Positions 6,947-11,326 of a stretch of 11,326 nucleotides of DNA are shown here, piece by piece. The DNA lies in contig RFJF01000081.1 of assembly GCA_003695455.1 (NCBI GenBank), positions 1-11,326 of the forward strand, written 5' to 3'. Positions within the stretch are counted from its first letter, which is position 1; the number at the start of each line of letters is the position of its first letter. The position numbers were made by a program, and so were the translations under genes. This DNA comes from Chloroflexota bacterium. Its GTDB lineage: Bacteria > Chloroflexota > Anaerolineae > 4572-78 > J111. The notes under the pieces were generated by a model that did no database searches, was not told the origin of the DNA, and saw only the letters and a program-made list of their open reading frames with translations.

Positions 6947-8284
6947 ATGCAGAACAAGAAGATCAAAACTATGCGATGGGAGTGGGTTGTGGCGGCTATC
7001 TTTGTGGTTGCCGCGGCAGCGCTGGTTGCCCTCAACCACCGGCCCGCAGCGGCGCAGACAACGTTGCCCAGCGAGGGCATTGTGTGCACCACCAGCACCC
7101 CCGGCAATCCCATCTTCACCCTGACCACCGAAACGGGCTACATTGGCACCCCGGATGATAACGTGGTCTATATGTGGGGCTATTCTGAAATCGGCAAGCC
7201 GTTTCAGCACCCCAGCCCGGTACTGTGCGTGAATGAGGGCGATAATGTGACTATCATTTTGCACAACACCCTGCCGGTTGATGTTTCCATCATGTTCCCC
7301 GGCCAGGATAACGTGACGGCCGACGGCGAACCGGTTCAGCCCCAGTACGATGCCGGCGGCAACCTGACCTCGCTGACCAACGTGGCCCCGGCCCTGGCCA
7401 ACGGCGGCAGTGTTACCTACAACTTTACGGCCTCAAAACCCGGCACCTTCCTCTACCAGAGCGGCACCGACCCCGCCGTTCAGGTGCGGATGGGGCTGTT
7501 TGGTATGCTGGTGGTTCGCCCCGCTATGGGCGCCAATTTTGCCTATAACCGGGCCGACAGCGAATTCAACCCCAATGCCGAATTTATGGTGTTGTTCTCG
7601 GAAATTGACCCGATGCTGAACCAGGAAGTAGAGCGGGCTATGGAAAACAACCGGCCCATCAACTTTAACATGGATAACTACCACCCCCGCTACTGGATGC
7701 TGAACGGCCGCGGTTTCCCGGATACCATTGCCCCCAACTTTGCCTCGTGGCTGCCCAGCCAGCCCTACGGCTCGCTGGCGGTGATTGAGCCGTATGATGC
7801 CATCTCCAACCCGCTGAACGCGCTGGAACGTTTTGCCAATGCCGGCGCCAGTGTGGTACCTATGCACCCGCACGCCAAAAACTCGCTCATCATCGGCCGC
7901 GACGGCCAGCCGACAGAAGACATAAACACCGACGCCGACATGGCCTGGGAAAAGTTCTCGCTGCCGGTGGGGCCGGGCCAAACCTGGGACGGCGTTTTCC
8001 ACTGGCAAGACGTAGCCGGTTATGACCCAAACGTCAACCCCATCCCGGTTCAAATTCCCAGCGTGCAAAACGCCGGCTTTGGCTCATTGTACAGCGGCAG
8101 CCCCTACCTGGGCGATGCCAACGGAGCCATTCCGGTGGGCACCACCTCTCTGACTGCGTGCGGCGAATACTACCTGATTTCTCACGACCACGGTTTGCAG
8201 CGACTTACCGCATGGGGCACGCCTATGTCAGGGCCTATCACCTTCATGCGTGTCAACCCGCCGCCGCCCAACAACTGCCAGTAG
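6947..8284 (+). CDS. Multicopper-oxidase-like two-cupredoxin protein lacking a type 1 copper site (subunit B)
   Basis: The product has 445 residues. Residues 1-36 form a basic N-terminus, a hydrophobic stretch and a likely AAA|Q cleavage site; there is no twin arginine, so export is by Sec. Paralogy with subunit A shows in YM(F/W)G(F/Y), QHP(A/S)P (A 133, B 87), LNGR-x-(Y/F)PDT (A 293, B 252) and QPY-x-SL. Domain 1 (about 60-195) has lost its copper ligands: VSIMFPGQ (113-120) replaces the H-x-H-G region, and Y170-Q171-S172-G173 replaces Y-H-C-H. Domain 2 (about 265-445) has M-H-P-H at 306-309 and S-H-D-H-G-L-Q at 412-418. The latter matches the H-x-H-x-x-Q pattern of the non-type-1 half of an MCO trinuclear site. 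Alone it could not carry out normal MCO electron transfer because it has no type 1 cysteine. It starts 33 bases after subunit A. A copper-binding partner or regulatory subunit is the best reading; a non-enzymatic structural paralogue is the alternative. Confidence 0.85.
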   Translation: MQNKKIKTMRWEWVVAAIFVVAAAALVALNHRPAAAQTTLPSEGIVCTTSTPGNPIFTLTTETGYIGTPDDNVVYMWGYSEIGKPFQHPSPVLCVNEGDNVTIILHNTLPVDVSIMFPGQDNVTADGEPVQPQYDAGGNLTSLTNVAPALANGGSVTYNFTASKPGTFLYQSGTDPAVQVRMGLFGMLVVRPAMGANFAYNRADSEFNPNAEFMVLFSEIDPMLNQEVERAMENNRPINFNMDNYHPRYWMLNGRGFPDTIAPNFASWLPSQPYGSLAVIEPYDAISNPLNALERFANAGASVVPMHPHAKNSLIIGRDGQPTEDINTDADMAWEKFSLPVGPGQTWDGVFHWQDVAGYDPNVNPIPVQIPSVQNAGFGSLYSGSPYLGDANGAIPVGTTSLTACGEYYLISHDHGLQRLTAWGTPMSGPITFMRVNPPPPNNCQ

Positions 8285-8298
8285 GCGCGTAGAAAGTT

Positions 8299-8305
8299 AA
8301 AGGAG
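8299..8305 (+). promoter_or_regulatory. Ribosome binding site for the DUF11-repeat gene
   Basis: AAAGGAG lies 6 bases before the ATG at 8312, in the 27-base gap after the subunit B stop. This supports translation from a shared transcript. Confidence 0.8.
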
Positions 8306-8311
8306 ACTCTT

Positions 8312-11300
8312 ATGAACACTAAATTACGAAGATTGACAGGCGCGCTCACGCTGGCAATTGCCATCATGCTGGCGGTTGTGGCGGCCCCCGCTTTTGCCCA
8401 GGGGCCGGTTGACCTGAGCGTGACCAAAACGGTAGACAACCCCACGCCGGCCAGCGGCGACACCGTTGTCTACACCATCAACGTCACCAACAACAGCACC
8501 ATTACCGATGCTACCGGCGTGGTGCTGACCGATAACCTGCCCACGGGCGTGACCTACGTCAGCGACGACAGCGGCGGCGCGTACAACACCACCACAGGTG
8601 AATGGGCCATCGGTTCGCTGATCAGCAACACCACGGTGGCGTTGAACATCACCGCCACGGTTGATCCGGCAGCGGACGGCACGGTTGTGACCAACTCGGC
8701 CAGCGTCACCGGCGCCGAAACCGACCCGAACGCGGCCAACGACTCGGCCAGTGCAGCCATCACCGTCACCAATCCTCCGCCCCCGCCGGAAGCCGACCTG
8801 GGTGTGAGCAAAGCGGTTGACAATGCCACCCCGGCCAGCGGCGACACCATTGTGTACACGGTTCAGGTAACCAACAACGGCCCCAATGACGCCACCGGCG
8901 TGGTGCTGACCGACACCCTGCCCGCGGGCGTGACCTGGGTCAGCGACGACAGCGGCGGCGCGTACAACACCACCACAGGTGAGTGGGCCATCGGTTCACT
9001 GGTCAGCAACACCACGGTGGCGCTGAACATCACCGCCACGGTTGATCCGGCAACGCACGGCACGGTTGTGACCAACTCGGCCAACGTTGGCGGCGCCGAA
9101 ACCGACCCGAACACGGCCAACGACTCGGCCAGCGTGGATATCACCGTTACCAACATTGCCGACCTGGCGGTCAGTAAATCGGTTGATAACGCCGCGCCGC
9201 CCAACGGCAGTACCATTGTGTACACCGTTATTATCACCAACAACGGTCCCCATGACGCCACCGGCGTGACGGTCAATGACCTTCTGCCCGCCGGCGTGGT
9301 CTACGTCAGCGATGACAGCCTCGGCGCGTATGACTCCGTTACCGGCGATTGGACGGTTGGCAATCTGGCCAACGGCGCGTCTGCCACGCTGAACATTACC
9401 GCAGACGTCACCGCCGCCAACGGCACCCTGGTGACCAACACGGCTGCGGCAAGCGGTACTGAAACCGACCCGAACGCGGCCAACGACTCGGCCAGCGTAG
9501 ACATCACCGTCACCAACCTGCCGGCGGCCGACCTGGGCGTGACAAAGACAATTGATAACGCCGCCCCGGCAACGGGCGGTGTGGTAAAGTATACCGTTAC
9601 CGTCACCAACAACGGCCCGGATACGGCCACCGGCGTGGTGGTGACTGACACCCTGCCCGCCGGCGACGTGAGTTGGGTCAGCGATGACAGCAACAGCGCG
9701 TACAATACCACCACAGGTGAGTGGGCCGTCGGTTCGCTGGGCAACGGCGCGTCTGCCACGCTGAACATCACCGCCACGGTCAATGCCGCCAACGGCGCGG
9801 TTGTCACCAACACCGCAACTGTGGGCGGAAATGAAATTGACCCCAACGCGGCCAACGACTCGGCCAGTGTGGACTTCACCGTGACCAACCAGGCCGACCT
9901 GGGCGTGACCAAAACGGTTGATAACGCCGCACCCGCGCCCGGCAGTGTGGTAACCTACACCATTACCGTCACCAACAACGGCCCGGATGCGGCCACCGGC
10001 GTGGTGGTGTCTGATACCCTGCCCGCCGGCGTGAGCTTTGGTACTGCCACGGCCACAACCGGCACATACGATAATAACACCGGCGATTGGACGGTTGGCC
10101 CGCTGGCTAACGGCGCGTCTGCCACGCTGAACATCACCGCCACGGTCACTGCGGCCGAGGGTGATACGGTTGTGAACACCGCCGAAGCCAGCGCCGTGGA
10201 AGGCGACCCCAACCCGGCCAACGACTCGGCCAGCGCCAGCTTTAGCGTGCCCGTGCCAACATATCTCATCACCGTAACCGTGACCAACGCGGGCGGCGCA
10301 GAAGTGCCCGGCCAAAAGGTTCAGGTGTACACGGTAGATACCAACGGCATCACCACCGCCACCACCATTTCTGACACCACCGACATCAGCGGTACGGTGA
10401 CGTTTGACCTGACGGCCAATACCTACAAATTCTATGCCGGCGATACCTTTGGCAGCTACAGCAGCGCTGCCTGCGACGTGCCAACCTGCACCGCGGCCAG
10501 CCTGTTTATGTACACCCCGGTTGAAATTACCGTGGTAGATACCACCGGCGCAGACGTGGCCGGCCAGGATGTGTACGTCTTTGACAATGCCAACGTCTAC
10601 CAGAATATCTCCGGCACCACCAACATCAGCGGTTCCGTCAGCTTTGACCTGAACTCCAACAACTACCTGTTCTGGGCCTACGATGCCAACGGCGCCGCCT
10701 ACGGCAGCGTTCCCGCCCCCTGCACCACCCCCGACTGCACCACGGCCATCATCACCATGCCGGTCTTTGGAATGGTTGATGTAACCGTGACCGACGGCGT
10801 TTACCCGGTTGGCGGCCAGAACGTTCAGGTGTACACGGTAGATACCAACGGCATCACCAGCGCCACCACCATCTCGGCGCCCACCAACATCAGCGGCACG
10901 GTCAGCTTTACCCTGGCCGAAGACGCCTACCAGTTTGGCGGGGTTATGTCCGGTACCACCTACCTCAGCGCCACCTGCAATGTACCTACCTGCACCACCT
11001 CGTCACTGGTGCTGGCGGCAGTCAGCCCCGTAACCGTGACCGTGCATGACAGCGTGGGCAACCCGCTGGAAAATCAGGTGGTAACGGTGTTTGATGACGT
11101 GGCCGGACTGGCAACGCCCGTTACCGGCACCACCAACATCAGCGGCACGGTTGAGTTCAACCTGCCCGCCGGCAACTTCCGCTTTACCGCCGACGGCGTT
11201 GACGGCATCACCTACTTCAGCACCTCCGGCGTTGATCCCGTTTGCACCTTGCCGGGCTGCACCGAAGCCTTAATCACCCTGCCGGCTGCCTCGGTAACCC

Positions 11301-11326
11301 TGCCGGCTGCCACCTGCACCGAAACC
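8312..11326 (+). CDS. Secreted DUF11-repeat surface protein, 3' partial
   Basis: The frame stays open for 1,005 codons from the ATG at 8312 to the window edge, so the C-terminus is missing. Residues 1-29 are a Sec signal peptide (basic start, hydrophobic core, P-A-F-A|Q). Five DUF11 (TIGR01451-type) Ig-like repeats begin at Asp 34, 162, 284, 407 and 529. Each follows the pattern (A)DL-x-V-(S/T)K-x-(V/I)DN ... VTNNGP ... TGVV(L/V)TD-LPAGV ... ATLNITA ... DPN-x-ANDSAS. From residue 651 four shorter repeats (651, 737, 822, 907) each carry a (T/P)-x-ISG-x-V-x-F strand and end in C-x2-P-x-C; a fifth may begin at 995. The protein is Thr/Asn/Ala/Gly rich with no enzymatic motif. DUF11 arrays typically form extended stalks on cell surfaces, S-layers or sheaths. 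Its place directly behind the oxidase pair suggests co-expression. A stalk, sheath or adhesin role is inferred. Confidence 0.92.
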   Translation, partial: MNTKLRRLTGALTLAIAIMLAVVAAPAFAQGPVDLSVTKTVDNPTPASGDTVVYTINVTNNSTITDATGVVLTDNLPTGVTYVSDDSGGAYNTTTGEWAIGSLISNTTVALNITATVDPAADGTVVTNSASVTGAETDPNAANDSASAAITVTNPPPPPEADLGVSKAVDNATPASGDTIVYTVQVTNNGPNDATGVVLTDTLPAGVTWVSDDSGGAYNTTTGEWAIGSLVSNTTVALNITATVDPATHGTVVTNSANVGGAETDPNTANDSASVDITVTNIADLAVSKSVDNAAPPNGSTIVYTVIITNNGPHDATGVTVNDLLPAGVVYVSDDSLGAYDSVTGDWTVGNLANGASATLNITADVTAANGTLVTNTAAASGTETDPNAANDSASVDITVTNLPAADLGVTKTIDNAAPATGGVVKYTVTVTNNGPDTATGVVVTDTLPAGDVSWVSDDSNSAYNTTTGEWAVGSLGNGASATLNITATVNAANGAVVTNTATVGGNEIDPNAANDSASVDFTVTNQADLGVTKTVDNAAPAPGSVVTYTITVTNNGPDAATGVVVSDTLPAGVSFGTATATTGTYDNNTGDWTVGPLANGASATLNITATVTAAEGDTVVNTAEASAVEGDPNPANDSASASFSVPVPTYLITVTVTNAGGAEVPGQKVQVYTVDTNGITTATTISDTTDISGTVTFDLTANTYKFYAGDTFGSYSSAACDVPTCTAASLFMYTPVEITVVDTTGADVAGQDVYVFDNANVYQNISGTTNISGSVSFDLNSNNYLFWAYDANGAAYGSVPAPCTTPDCTTAIITMPVFGMVDVTVTDGVYPVGGQNVQVYTVDTNGITSATTISAPTNISGTVSFTLAEDAYQFGGVMSGTTYLSATCNVPTCTTSSLVLAAVSPVTVTVHDSVGNPLENQVVTVFDDVAGLATPVTGTTNISGTVEFNLPAGNFRFTADGVDGITYFSTSGVDPVCTLPGCTEALITLPAASVTLPAATCTET
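8411..10258 (+). repeat. Five tandem DUF11 repeats (366-384 bases each)
   Basis: Units begin at 8411, 8795, 9161, 9530 and 9896, giving lengths of 384, 366, 369 and 366 bases before the last unit. Unit 1 is longer because of a Pro-rich PPPPPE linker before unit 2. Units 1 and 2 share long stretches of nearly identical DNA. Units 3-5 share other blocks, such as GGCGCGTCTGCCACGCTGAA. This shows repeated internal duplication or gene conversion. Confidence 0.93.
10262..11293 (+). repeat. Four tandem ~85-residue repeats with C-x2-P-x-C motifs
   Basis: Units begin near 10262, 10520, 10775 and 11030 (258, 255 and 255 bases apart), with a possible fifth from 11294. Each has a leading V-x-V strand, a V-(Y/T)-V-(Y/F) strand, a T-(D/N)-ISG-(T/S)-V-x-F block, and an ending CDVPTC, CTTPDC, CNVPTC or CTLPGC followed by Thr. 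Units 1 and 3 share the strand VQVYTVDTNGIT, also conserved in DNA (10319 and 10823 onward), while units 2 and 4 begin the same region with V-x-V-F-D. An ABAB pattern is likely. Confidence 0.85.

Noticed and set aside
8411..10258. CRISPR-like or mobile repeat array
   Set aside because: The repeats are 366-384 bases, in frame, with no spacers, and encode DUF11 domains. They are coding repeats.
8996..10315. 439-codon open frame on the minus strand
   Set aside because: It is antisense to the DUF11 repeats. Its apparent repeats are just the complement of the plus-strand repeats, and the plus frame from 8312 has a signal peptide, a ribosome site and a known domain.
11091..11273. Short 60-codon plus-strand frame near the right edge
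   Set aside because: It is out of frame inside the DUF11 gene, whose own frame continues open to the window end.

Overview
The window reads as a cell-surface or secreted gene block, all on the + strand, from a high-GC bacterium that is probably a member of the Chloroflexota (Anaerolineae-like). The phylum call rests on overall style: long mosaic secreted proteins, DUF11 repeats, and a 'YLPMILK' tail at the end of the first protein, which resembles the 'YLPLVLR/K'-type C-termini common on Chloroflexota exported proteins. It is an inference and no species is assigned.

Layout. (1) Bases 1-5440 hold the 3' part of a giant secreted protein whose start lies outside the window. It is a mosaic of SdrD-B/Cna-B-like beta domains, an IPT/TIG domain, a right-handed parallel beta-helix, two copies of an Asp-rich ~120-residue unit and the YLPMILK tail. 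(2) A strong 11-bp hairpin without a T-tract lies in the 102-base gap that follows. (3) Bases 5543-6913 and 6947-8284 encode two full-length paralogous two-cupredoxin-domain proteins of the multicopper oxidase (MCO) superfamily, called here subunit A and subunit B. (4) From 8312 to the right edge runs an open reading frame of at least 1005 codons. It encodes a Sec-exported protein with five DUF11 repeats followed by at least four ~85-residue repeats, each ending in a C-x2-P-x-C motif; its 3' end is outside the window. Genes 2-4 are separated by only 33 and 27 bases, each with a clean Shine-Dalgarno sequence, and are probably one operon. Gene 1 may be co-transcribed by read-through of the hairpin.

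The point of interest is the MCO pair. Subunit A keeps a complete type 1 copper site (H166, C212, H219, M224) and four trinuclear-cluster histidines (H169, H171, H211, H213) in its first domain, while its second domain has no copper ligands. Subunit B is the mirror image: its first domain aligns without gaps to the A copper motif but every ligand is replaced, while its second domain has two His-x-His motifs (H307/H309 and H413/H415, followed by a Gln). Added together the two proteins supply exactly eight candidate trinuclear-cluster histidines plus one type 1 copper. This suggests an obligate heteromeric, split multicopper oxidase. A carries a twin-arginine signal and B a Sec-type signal, so such a complex would have to assemble outside the cytoplasm. 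The flanking giant repeat proteins could display or anchor it, but the substrate cannot be read from the sequence.
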